A DNA stretch of 64,000 nt from Atopobiaceae bacterium (GTDB taxonomy: Bacteria > Actinomycetota > Coriobacteriia > Coriobacteriales > Atopobiaceae), in NCBI GenBank assembly GCA_017510785.1, contig JAFWMH010000056.1, positions 23,108 through 87,107 on the forward strand, given 5' to 3'. Below the pieces are notes generated by a model. It saw only the letters and a program-made list of their open reading frames with translations, did not search any database and had not been told where the DNA came from. Shown here piece by piece: positions 1 through 8,468 of the stretch. Position 1 is the first letter of the stretch. The number at the start of each line of letters is the position of its first letter. Both the position numbers and the translations under genes were made by a program.

Positions 1-1261
1 TGAGCTTGAGGGTGAGGATGCGCGTGACGGCGGCATCAACCGCCGCCATGGGAATAGTGCCCTCCTCCACGAGACCAGCGAGCGAATTGACGTACGAGTC
101 GAGTGCGTCGAGGTAGTTGGCAATGCTCTGCGCGGGATCAACGGGTTCGAGCAGCATGTCGGCACCTGCGTTGATGGCCAGGCTGGCGGCATCGAGGGGG
201 TCGAAGTGCTTGGCAACGGCATCCATAACGAGACTATCGGTGCTCACCACACCCGAAAAGCCGAGTTCTGTGCGCAAGAGGTCGTTTATAAACACCTTGG
301 AAAGCGTGGCAGGCAGCGTGATGGGCGTGCCCTCCTTGCTTACGACGGAGCTCGTTTCGATGGTGGGGAACACAATGTGAGCGCACATCACCATGTCCAC
401 GCCCGCATTGATGGCCGCGGCAAACGGCACGAGCTCGTTGGAACGCAAGTCGTCGAGGGTGAGGTCTATGCTGGGAAGCCCGGTGTGGCTATCTGTATTG
501 GTGTTGCCGTGGCCGGGGAAGTGCTTGGCGCATGCAATGACGCCTTGGTTGTGCAGTCCCGTTATGAACGGCACGGCGAGCTGGGAGACGAGTTCGGCGG
601 TGTCGCCAAAGGAGCGTACGCCAATAACCGGATTCTCCGGGTTGTTGTTTATATCCACGTCTGGGGCAAGATCGCAGTTAATGCCGAGGGCCAACAGTTC
701 CTCGGCCATGAGTGCCGCGGCTTGCTGGACGTCTTGCTCACTGCCGTTGGCGCCTAATGCCATGTTTCCACACATTTGGCACCCGTTGGTTATGCGGTGG
801 GAATACCCGCCCTCCTGATCGGTGGAAATAATGAGTGGAACGCGGCCGGCGGACTCGTCGGGGGCGTTCGCCACTTGAAGGGCATCTACAAGTCGCGCTG
901 CCTGCTCGTTGCCTTGGATGTTCTCGGCGTAGAGCAGGATGCCTCCAAAGGCATGTTTGCCGAGCGCCTCGGCCATTGCGGGGGGCAGCTCGGTGAGGCC
1001 GACCATTTCGCCCTCTGCGTTGGTCGAGTTATAACGAACGCTGGGAACTATCATCTGTTCGATTTTTTGCTTGGTGCTCATAGCCGCAAGTATCGAGCCG
1101 ATGCGATCGCTCGAAACAACCGCTCCGCCTTGCGATGACGCCGGTTGTGAGTCGTTTTCCTGTGCGTCATTCGACTGAGTGCACGCTGCGAGTCCTGCTG
1201 CCGTTGCAAAGAGGCCAAAGGTGCCGAGTGCGTTTCTCCTCGAGACGGATGGCTGAATCAT
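1..1261 (-). CDS. Glycoside hydrolase family 3 beta-N-acetylhexosaminidase-like lipoprotein (3' end cut by window edge)
   Basis: Reading the minus strand from the ATG at 1261 gives an open frame to the left edge (about 420 codons, no stop seen). AAGGAG lies six bases before the start. The N-terminus has a twin-arginine-like stretch (SRRNALGTFG) followed by a lipobox LAAC, so the protein is probably exported and lipid-anchored. It carries the GH3/NagZ hallmarks KHFPGHGNTNTDSH near residue 245 and GFSGVVSTDSLVMD near residue 340, where the Asp of TDS is the expected nucleophile. Family knowledge: these enzymes remove terminal N-acetylglucosamine from peptidoglycan fragments or other glycans. 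The exact substrate cannot be read from the sequence. It is divergent from the ClC gene. Confidence 0.88.
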   Translation of the reverse strand, partial: MIQPSVSRRNALGTFGLFATAAGLAACTQSNDAQENDSQPASSQGGAVVSSDRIGSILAAMSTKQKIEQMIVPSVRYNSTNAEGEMVGLTELPPAMAEALGKHAFGGILLYAENIQGNEQAARLVDALQVANAPDESAGRVPLIISTDQEGGYSHRITNGCQMCGNMALGANGSEQDVQQAAALMAEELLALGINCDLAPDVDINNNPENPVIGVRSFGDTAELVSQLAVPFITGLHNQGVIACAKHFPGHGNTNTDSHTGLPSIDLTLDDLRSNELVPFAAAINAGVDMVMCAHIVFPTIETSSVVSKEGTPITLPATLSKVFINDLLRTELGFSGVVSTDSLVMDAVAKHFDPLDAASLAINAGADMLLEPVDPAQSIANYLDALDSYVNSLAGLVEEGTIPMAAVDAAVTRILTLKL

Positions 1262-1276
1262 GTGCGCTCCTTGTGG

Positions 1277-1305
1277 TTGGTTTATCTCTTTACACACAGT
1301 ATACT
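1277..1305 (+). promoter_or_regulatory. Possible sigma70-type promoter for the ClC gene
   Basis: TTGGTT at 1277-1282 and TATACT at 1300-1305 are separated by 17 bases in the divergent gap before the ClC start at 1406. The -10 is good and the -35 weak. It was found by eye only. Confidence 0.3.
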
Positions 1306-1405
1306 CCGAAGGTGCACTCGCGTGTTGTGCGTGAACCGTTAAGGAGTGCTATGTTGAAACAATCGTTGTGTGCGAATCGTGCGCAAACAATTACGGGAGG
1401 TTGGC

Positions 1406-2641
1406 ATGAAGCGGAACGAACTACGCAATGAGCTGAGGTTCCTGCTGTTCTGTGCGTTGATAGGGGCGACCGCGGGTGTGGTGTTTTGGCTCTTTTTGTT
1501 TGCTATGCAGCAGGGGACGTGGCTTGTGTGGAATGTGCTGCCTCAGGAGGTTGCCAGCTCGATGTGGTATTCCGTGGCGGTGTGCGGCGTCGGAGGGCTT
1601 TTGCTTGGCTTGCTGCACCGACGATTCGGGGATTACCCGGAGCCTATGGCCGACGTGTTCGCGCGCATCAAACGAACGGGCACGTATCCGTACAAGAACA
1701 TTCTCGCAATCATCCTTATGGCGCTCATTCCGCTTTTGATTGGAAGCAGCGTCGGTCCCGAGGCGGCGATGGTGGGAATTATGGCCGCCTTGTGTTGCTG
1801 GGCGGGCGAGAACCTTCGGTTTGCAGGTGCGGAGTCGGCGTACTACTCCAAAATCGGTGCCTCGGTGGGCCTTTCCGTAATGTTTCGCTCGCCGCTGTTT
1901 GGCGTGTTCGAGGTCGAGGAGGGCGATGAGGAGTCCGGGCTGGGGGAGCTCTCACGCTCGGGGAAGGCAGTGGCGTACTGCGTAGCGGCCGGTGCGGGCT
2001 TTGGGTGCTTTTCGTTGCTCAGTCGTTTGTTTGGCGGCGTGGCGTCGGGCTTTCCCTCGTATGAGGTTGTGCAAGGCAGCTGGCTTGACGTGCTGTTGTT
2101 CGTGCCCTATGTGGCGTTCGGTGTTGCGTTCGGGCTATTCTTCTTGGCAGGCGAGCACGGCTTCGATTGGCTTGGGAACAAGCTTCCCACCATTGCATGC
2201 GAGCTGGGCGCAGGCATTGTGCTTGGCGTCGTAACGGCATTGTTGCCGGCCGTGCGCTTTTCCGGAGAAACGCAAATCGAGGTGCTCATGGGCGGCGGAT
2301 TCGGCTTGTACGCGCCGTTGGCCGTTGTGGGTGTGGCGTTCGCCAAGGTGCTTCTTACGAATATGTGCACTGGCCTGGGCTTGAGGGGTGGGCACTTCTT
2401 CCCGCTCATCTTTGCGTCGGCGTGTTTTGGAACCGGTCTTTCGGAGCTGCTGTTTGGAGGTGACGTCGCCCACGCGACGATTGCCGCTGCAGTCGTTGCA
2501 GCGGCAACACTTGCCACTACGATGAAGAAGCCGTTTGCGGTGGCGATGCTGCTCATGTTGTGCTTTCCTGCGCGTATGCTTGGCTGGATCGTGCCTGCCG
2601 CAGCTGTTGGCGCGTGGGTTTCTCAAAAAATAAAACTTTAG
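1406..2641 (+). CDS. ClC-family chloride channel/antiporter
   Basis: A 411-residue polytopic membrane protein. The ATG at 1406 is preferred to an upstream GTG because GGGAGG precedes it at good spacing. ClC motifs are visible: GSSVGPEAAMVG near residue 115 (the G-x-E-G-P region in variant form) and GLRGGHFFPLIFASACFG near residue 330, which matches the GxFxP signature. Many hydrophobic helices run between them, and there are no C-terminal CBS domains. Family knowledge: ClC proteins move chloride, or exchange it for protons, across the inner membrane. The first signature lacks the canonical Glu position, so whether it is a channel or an exchanger is open. Confidence 0.88.
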   Translation: MKRNELRNELRFLLFCALIGATAGVVFWLFLFAMQQGTWLVWNVLPQEVASSMWYSVAVCGVGGLLLGLLHRRFGDYPEPMADVFARIKRTGTYPYKNILAIILMALIPLLIGSSVGPEAAMVGIMAALCCWAGENLRFAGAESAYYSKIGASVGLSVMFRSPLFGVFEVEEGDEESGLGELSRSGKAVAYCVAAGAGFGCFSLLSRLFGGVASGFPSYEVVQGSWLDVLLFVPYVAFGVAFGLFFLAGEHGFDWLGNKLPTIACELGAGIVLGVVTALLPAVRFSGETQIEVLMGGGFGLYAPLAVVGVAFAKVLLTNMCTGLGLRGGHFFPLIFASACFGTGLSELLFGGDVAHATIAAAVVAAATLATTMKKPFAVAMLLMLCFPARMLGWIVPAAAVGAWVSQKIKL

Positions 2642-2699
2642 GCGAGCGCCGACGGTCAATTTGATAACATGGCTCACCATATGCGGAAAGGAGTGTGCC

Positions 2700-4910
2700 A
2701 TGAGGATGCAACACATGCTGCGTCGCATGTTGGCGCTGCCGCTTGCGGTTGCGATTGCGTGCGCGAGCGTGCCGACGGTAAGTATGGGGCAGGGGTTGGA
2801 GGACGAACACAGTGCTTCGTCGTCTTCGTGCGAGACTGGCGAGATCGAGGAGTCGTATGTCGCTTCCGATGCTGCAAATGATGGTGCTTCAGAGTTGAGC
2901 GAAGCCGTGCGGCAGCGGGCGGAGCATGTAAGAGCAAGTGCCGCAGAGAAAAGCTTGCGGGGGCGCATTTGCGAGCTTTACTACGAGCTAGCACGTGTGG
3001 ACGTTGTCGACGAGGACATTGCCTACGGGGACGCAGCGGATGGGGCGCTCGGCGTGCTTACAGGAGCCAGGGCCAGCGAGCGGGCATTGTGCGAGGCGTT
3101 TGCTCTGGTTGCGCGGGAGCTCGGCGCTGAATGCGAGTGCGCGACCACAGACGACGGCCATATGTGGAACCGGGTACTGGTTGACGATGACTGGCTCGGA
3201 GTGGACGTGGCTACCGCAGCTCGCGATTGCATGGGCAGCGAGCTTGACGAAGTAAGCGACCGTTGGCTCTTCTTCGATGCGGAAACCGATGCAGTGGGGA
3301 CGACCTTCGAGACGGGCACGATGGAAGGGATTGAGGGTCGCGAAGTCTCGGATGAGGCCGCGCAGGACGTGTCGGAGGCGGAGGCATGCGAGGCGGTGGC
3401 GTGCGAGGCGGAGGACACCGAACCGGAAGTGCTTGAATTGGAATCGCTTGAGTCGGAGGAACGCGAGACTTCCGATTCGACAGGAGCGGAGGCTTACGAG
3501 CGGGCTGAAGCGAATGAGTCTGTGGTTGGTGGATTCGTAACCAAGAAGGACGATACACGCACGTCCGGCGGCGCGACAGCCAAGTCCGATGGCCATAAAG
3601 ACGAGCGGAGTGGCAAAACGTCTGGCGTGGGTGCAATGGCTGCTTCGCAGTGCGACATATCGCAGGCGAGTGTCGCATCAATTGGCACTCAGGCGTATAC
3701 GGGCAAGGCGGTGAAGCCCAAGCCTTCCGTTTGGTGGGGAAGTGAGAAGCTCGTCGCGGGAACGCACTACACGCTCTCCTACGCCAACAACGTAAAGGCG
3801 GGCACGGCGACCGTAACCATACATGGTAAGGGCACCTATGTGGGCAGCAAGTGTGTGAGCTTCAAGATTCTCTCTCCGAGCGTCTCCTATTATGTGCATC
3901 GCCAAACGTATGGCTGGGAATACGCATGGAGCCATAGCGATGGTCAAACGTCGGGTACGACTGGTCAGTCCAAGCGTCTCGAGGCGATTCGCGTAAGGAT
4001 GACGTTGAAACCGGTTGCCGGTTCTATACTGTACAAATCGCATATTCAAACGACGGGATGGGAAGAATCGTGGCACAAAGATGGTGCGCAGAGCGGGACG
4101 GTCGGTCGCTCAAAGCGACTTGAAGCGATTTGCATAAAGCTTAGCGGAAACATGGCCAAAAAGTACGACGTGTACTATAGAGTGCATGTGCAAAAGTTTG
4201 GCTGGATGGCATGGGCGAAGAACGGTGCCAAATCCGGTTCGGCCGGCTATTCGCGCAGGCTCGAGGCTATACAAATTAAAATCGTCCCGAAGGGCGTTGC
4301 TGGTCCGCGCTCATCGACGAAGAACCCTGCGTTCGCGGAACGCGGAGTCTCTTCCACCGGCAAAGTGGGGTGGCAGAATCCAGCTGAGTATCCACAGGTG
4401 AGCCCCAAAACGGTGGTGCTTCCCTCGTATTGCGTTGGGGAGCACACGTATGTAACGCCTTCCCGAATAGCTCGGGACGCTACGCGCAACCAATGCGTGG
4501 ATGCTTTCCTGGCTCGGGCGCGCGAATACTTGGGTACGCCCTATCGGGAGCCTTGGGCGCGCGAGCCGGGTGTTGGTATTGATTGCTCTGGCCTTGTGCT
4601 TCAATGCCTCTACGCGACGGGCATGGACTTGGAGCATGCTCGCGGAGCCGAAAAGGTGGGGGGATACAACCCCTATAATCACTTTTGGGTACCAGAGCAA
4701 ACCTTTAACTCCATGCGTTGGTTCGAGAACAACACGTTTATGCCGGTTCCGGTTACGGAGATTCGTCGCGGGGACCTTGTGTTCACGAATGGTCACGTGG
4801 CCATATACTTGGGTAAAGAGAAGATAATCGAGGCCATAGGGGGTAAGGGCGTATGGATTACCGCGCTCAATCGAGAAGCCCTCATTGGAGCGCAGCGGCC
4901 GTTTGTGTAG
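2700..4910 (+). CDS. Secreted multidomain protein: transglutaminase-like region, ChW repeats and NlpC/P60 endopeptidase
   Basis: A 736-residue protein. The ATG at 2700 follows GGAAAGGAG. Order of parts: signal peptide (residues 1-30); a transglutaminase-like stretch with a possible Cys-His-Asp triad (LCEAF near 129, GHMWN near 152, GVDVA near 168); a Glu-rich linker; a bacterial Ig-like/surface repeat around 318-393 (AYTGKAVKPKP, YTLSYANN); three ChW repeats at about 396-530, each ending in a form of RLEAI; and a C-terminal NlpC/P60 domain from about 594 with DCSGLV (catalytic Cys) and NGHVAIYLG (His). It probably cleaves peptidoglycan stem peptides outside the cell, with ChW repeats aiding surface attachment. 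The Ig-like and ChW units closely match those in the surface protein at 61070. Confidence 0.87.
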   Translation: MRMQHMLRRMLALPLAVAIACASVPTVSMGQGLEDEHSASSSSCETGEIEESYVASDAANDGASELSEAVRQRAEHVRASAAEKSLRGRICELYYELARVDVVDEDIAYGDAADGALGVLTGARASERALCEAFALVARELGAECECATTDDGHMWNRVLVDDDWLGVDVATAARDCMGSELDEVSDRWLFFDAETDAVGTTFETGTMEGIEGREVSDEAAQDVSEAEACEAVACEAEDTEPEVLELESLESEERETSDSTGAEAYERAEANESVVGGFVTKKDDTRTSGGATAKSDGHKDERSGKTSGVGAMAASQCDISQASVASIGTQAYTGKAVKPKPSVWWGSEKLVAGTHYTLSYANNVKAGTATVTIHGKGTYVGSKCVSFKILSPSVSYYVHRQTYGWEYAWSHSDGQTSGTTGQSKRLEAIRVRMTLKPVAGSILYKSHIQTTGWEESWHKDGAQSGTVGRSKRLEAICIKLSGNMAKKYDVYYRVHVQKFGWMAWAKNGAKSGSAGYSRRLEAIQIKIVPKGVAGPRSSTKNPAFAERGVSSTGKVGWQNPAEYPQVSPKTVVLPSYCVGEHTYVTPSRIARDATRNQCVDAFLARAREYLGTPYREPWAREPGVGIDCSGLVLQCLYATGMDLEHARGAEKVGGYNPYNHFWVPEQTFNSMRWFENNTFMPVPVTEIRRGDLVFTNGHVAIYLGKEKIIEAIGGKGVWITALNREALIGAQRPFV

Positions 4911-4978
4911 GTCGCGCTTTCGGCTAGTCCGCTATTCCGCGAGCCCTCCCCGACGTGCCCAGCCGTTGAAGAAAACCA

Positions 4979-5045
4979 AAAACCTCGCCCGTGGCCCGGG
5001 AGGACTGCAAGAGCTTGTCGTCCTCTGGGCTGCGGGCGGGGTTTT
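4979..5045. terminator. Bidirectional rho-independent terminator between convergent genes
   Basis: A long imperfect inverted repeat runs from AAAACCTCGCCCGTGG on the left to its counterpart ending GCGGGCGGGGTTTT on the right. A-rich and T-rich ends suit both strands. It lies between the stop of the NlpC/P60 gene and the stop of ftsH. Confidence 0.75.
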
Positions 5046-5084
5046 GATGCTTCAGGGCAGGGGAAGCCGCGAGGCGGTTTAGCG

Positions 5085-6992
5085 CTATGCCTGCGGCGGC
5101 AGGATGGGGGCGAAGCCGTCGTCGCGGGTAAACATGCGCATGAACTCCTCGCCGGTTATAGTTTCCTTGCGCTGAAGGTAGCGGCTTATCTCATGCAGCT
5201 TGAAGCGATGCGCGCGGAGCGTGTCGAGGGCCGTCTTGTGGCCCTCCTCCACGAGTCGCTGAACCTCGGCATCGATGTCTTGGGCGGTGCCTTCGGAACA
5301 GGTGAGCTCTGCGCCGCCGCCGAGGTAGCGGTTACGCTGATGGCCGAGGGCTACCATGCCAAAGCGTTCCGTCATGCCGAACTGCGTAACCATGGCGCGG
5401 GCGATTTGCGTGGCCTTCTCGATGTCGTTGGAAGCGCCGTTGGTCGCCTCGCCAAATATGAGCTCTTCGGCGGCGCGGCCTCCACAAAGCACGGCAATTT
5501 TGTTGCGCATCTCGGTGGCGGTGGTGAGGAAGTGCTCGTCCTCGTCCACCTGCATGGTAAAGCCAAGCGCGCCTGATGTACGCGGAACGATGGTGATTTT
5601 GCTGACGGGTGCCGAACCCTTTTGCGAAGCAGCCACGATGGCATGCCCCGTCTCGTGGTACGCGACGACCTGCTTCTCGTGCTCCGAGAGTACGGTGGAC
5701 TTCTTCTTCTCGCCGGCAATTACGACGTCGACGGATTCGAGCAAGTCTTCCTGCGTGACGAGTCGGTGTCCCATGCGCACGGCACGTAGCGCCGCCTCGT
5801 TAATCATGTTGGCAAGATCGGCGCCCGAAGCGCCAGGCGTTGCACGCGCAACGATGCTGAGGTCGATGCCGCGCTCCATCTTTACGTCGTTGGCATGTAT
5901 CTTAAGAATCGCCTCGCGACCGGCCAGGTCGGGCAGCTCTACGGGAATGCGACGGTCGAAGCGGCCGGGACGGGTGAGGGCGATGTCGAGCGAGTCGGGC
6001 ATGTTGGTGGCGCCGAGTACGACGATGCCCTTGTTGTTGTCGAATCCGTCCATCTCCGTAAGAAGTTGGTTGAGGGTTTGCTCACGCTCGTCGTTGGTGG
6101 TAAGGGCGCCGTCGCGACGCTTTCCCACCGTGTCGATCTCGTCAATGAACACGATGCAGGGGGCCTTGTCGTTCGCCTGCTTAAAGAGGTCACGAACCTT
6201 TGCGGCTCCGCGTCCCACGAACATCTCGACGAATTCTGAGCCCGAAATTTGGAAGAACGGCACGTTGGCCTCGCCGGCAACTGCCTTGGCCAAAAGCGTC
6301 TTGCCCGTCCCCGGAGGGCCGACGAGCAGGGCACCGCGCGGGCAACGAGCACCGATATCGGTGTACTTTTGGGGGTTCTCTAGGAAGCTGGCAATCTCTT
6401 GCAACGATTCCTTCGCCTCGTCTTGGCCTGCAACGTCGGCAAACGTGACGCCGGTTTCCTTCTCGCCTACGATTTTGGCGCCGGAGCGTCCAAGACCTCC
6501 CATGCCGAAGCCGCCGAAGCCACCGCCAAAGCTCATGGAAGGATCGTCTCCGTCCTCTGCCGCTTGCTTCATGCGACGGTTGAGACGCCAGCCGAAGTAC
6601 ACCATTATGCCAATCGGCAAGCCATAGCTCAAAAGCATGTAAATCCACAGGTCGTTGCTCGTATCGGGGATTTCCGCCTTAAAGTTAACCTCGTGCTGCT
6701 GCATGAGGGGAACGAGGTTATCGTCGTTGGGGAACACCGTCGTTTCGTACTTTTGGGTGCCCTCCTCACCAGTTTTGCCGTCGGTAAAGCGAATCTTTCC
6801 CGTGCCGGTGTTGAGGTCAACCTCTTTTACTTGGTTTTTGTTTATCATGGCGAGGAACTCGCTGTAGGAGACCTCTTTTATCTGTTGATGCTGATACATA
6901 TTGAATGTTTGGTTTACGGCAAGCATTACCGCCAAGGCAATGATGACGTATAAAAACATCGAACGTCGGCGCTTTTGGTTATTCATCTCCAT
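5085..6992 (-). CDS. ftsH: ATP-dependent zinc metalloprotease FtsH
   Basis: A 635-residue membrane-bound AAA+ protease. The ATG at 6992 was chosen because AAGGAG sits six bases upstream; a second ATG two codons later is less well spaced. Two N-terminal membrane helices bracket an extracytoplasmic segment, followed by a Gly-rich linker. The AAA domain has Walker A GPPGTGKT (about 223-230) and Walker B VFIDEID (about 280); the zinc motif HETGH lies near 445. Family knowledge: FtsH hexamers extract and degrade misfolded membrane proteins and short-lived regulators. It stands alone, convergent with the NlpC/P60 gene and divergent from the decayed RiPP locus. Confidence 0.98.
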   Translation of the reverse strand: MEMNNQKRRRSMFLYVIIALAVMLAVNQTFNMYQHQQIKEVSYSEFLAMINKNQVKEVDLNTGTGKIRFTDGKTGEEGTQKYETTVFPNDDNLVPLMQQHEVNFKAEIPDTSNDLWIYMLLSYGLPIGIMVYFGWRLNRRMKQAAEDGDDPSMSFGGGFGGFGMGGLGRSGAKIVGEKETGVTFADVAGQDEAKESLQEIASFLENPQKYTDIGARCPRGALLVGPPGTGKTLLAKAVAGEANVPFFQISGSEFVEMFVGRGAAKVRDLFKQANDKAPCIVFIDEIDTVGKRRDGALTTNDEREQTLNQLLTEMDGFDNNKGIVVLGATNMPDSLDIALTRPGRFDRRIPVELPDLAGREAILKIHANDVKMERGIDLSIVARATPGASGADLANMINEAALRAVRMGHRLVTQEDLLESVDVVIAGEKKKSTVLSEHEKQVVAYHETGHAIVAASQKGSAPVSKITIVPRTSGALGFTMQVDEDEHFLTTATEMRNKIAVLCGGRAAEELIFGEATNGASNDIEKATQIARAMVTQFGMTERFGMVALGHQRNRYLGGGAELTCSEGTAQDIDAEVQRLVEEGHKTALDTLRAHRFKLHEISRYLQRKETITGEEFMRMFTRDDGFAPILPPQA

Positions 6993-7225
6993 CTGGTTCT
7001 CCTTGGATAAACACACATACGAACATATCATACCCACCTTTGGTGGGCGGGAACCGTACGACATGCATAATTCTGAGAGGTCTATGGTGGCCGCGTGCCG
7101 GGCAGTTAACAAAGAATGGCTTCGTATCGCCAAATTGTTTTGATTGAATCTGTCAAAAGCTTATTATAGGATAGAATATAGCGAAGTTGGCTTAACAACA
7201 TGTACGAGGAGAGGGGCAGGCAACT

Positions 7226-7424
7226 ATGGCTGATGGTATGTCGATACAGGAATTCCAAGCGGCGTGAGAGAATGATCCGGCGTTCTTGGAGCAGTTTGAT
7301 GCTGCGTGCGCGCGAATTGCGCAGGAGGGCAAAGCGCAGAGCGATGGCGAAGTGATTAGCGCGGCTGCGATTGAGTTGGGTGTTGACTTGTCGACAATCG
7401 AAGCGGACCGCAGTCTTGCCTCCC
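7226..7424 (+). pseudogene. Remnant of a Nif11-like leader peptide (RiPP precursor) gene
   Basis: From the ATG at 7226 (GAGGAGAGGGG upstream) the frame reads MADGMSIQEFQAA, a TGA at 7265-7267, then ENDPAFLEQFDAACARIAQE and on to IELGVDLS. The pattern of an early helix, DPAFLE, and a late A-x-E-L-G-V-D-L-S resembles Nif11-type leader domains, in which the stop position would suit Trp (TGG to TGA). The frame runs into radical SAM sequence in a different phase near 7424, so the leader's C-terminal end, any core peptide and the gap to the next gene appear deleted. The Nif11 call is by eye and moderate. It could instead be another short leader family. Confidence 0.55.
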
Positions 7425-8468
7425 TTGGAGGACTGTATCTATATCGTGGACGAGCTCGCGCGTGCGGGCATCACGCATGTGGACCTTACCGGAGGAGAGC
7501 CGCTCCTGCGCAACGATTTGGAGAAGATCGTTAGGCGGCTGAGCAAATGGGGCATCGACATCGGCGTAATCTTTACCAATGCCTCGCTCCTCGATGCGTC
7601 GGTGCTCAACATGCTGGAGCGCTACAATCAGCATCCTACCTTCCAAATTAGCTTTGACGGCGTAGGGCACCACGACTGGTTGCGTGGTGTTCCCGGCGCC
7701 GAGCAGCAGGCCAACGACGCCTTCAGGCTGCTACGCGAGCGTGGGTTCGAGCGCGCGGCAACAATGTGCATTCACAAAGAGAACAAGGATGTGCTGCGCG
7801 AAACCGTAAACCACCTTGCAGGCCTTGGCGTGGGTACGTTGCGCGTGAATGCTCCCACGTCGATGGGTATTTGGACGGAGTATGAAGAACGCTATGCGCT
7901 TAGCATGGATGAGCTCTGGGATATATACCGCGACTACATTCCGCGTTTCTTCGAGGACGGCATGCCCATCAATTTGGAAATCGAGGGGTTCTTCGTTTGC
8001 GAGAAGGGCTCCACGAAGTACAAGGTGCAGTATGTCCACGATGCTCGTCCTGATTCAAACTGGAACAAGCTTGGCTGCTGCGAGAGCGTGCGCTATACAC
8101 AGCACATCGACCCCGACGGGCGACTTGCTCCCTGCCAGGGCTTTTGCGAAACGGTACTGCGCGACGAGTTTCCCAGTGTGCTGGAGGGCGGCTTGGGATC
8201 GCTTACGCTTTGCGGGCGCTGTTACGAAATCGTTGAGACGAAAATCTCGGACTTCCTCAACAAAAACCCCGATTGCGCCACCTGCGAGCACCTTCCAAAA
8301 TGCTGTGGTGGCTGCATGCTCGCAGGAATCGACGACGCGGGAAACTTCCTCGTGCCCGACGAGCGAATTTGCTACTTCTTCAAAAACATTGGCGAACAGG
8401 CTGTGCGCGATGTGGCCGATGCCGCAATTGCAAAGCATGTTCCTAACGCGTCTAGCGCGCCATGTTAG
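7422..8468 (+). pseudogene. Radical SAM/SPASM maturase lacking its N-terminal iron-sulfur motif
   Basis: Homology starts abruptly at PPLEDCIYIVDELA and continues through HVDLTGGEPLLRNDLEKIV, the SAM-binding GGE region, to a Cys-rich SPASM-like C-terminus (GCCES, APCQGFCE, LCGRCYE, CATCEH, KCCGGCM). The 60-90 residues that normally precede LPLEDI and carry CxxxCxxC are absent. The only upstream start is inside the leader remnant in another frame and has no ribosome site. Known role of intact relatives: modification of a leader-bearing RiPP precursor. Inference: one deletion fused leader and maturase genes and inactivated both. The last 17 bases overlap the convergent GDPD gene. Confidence 0.8.
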
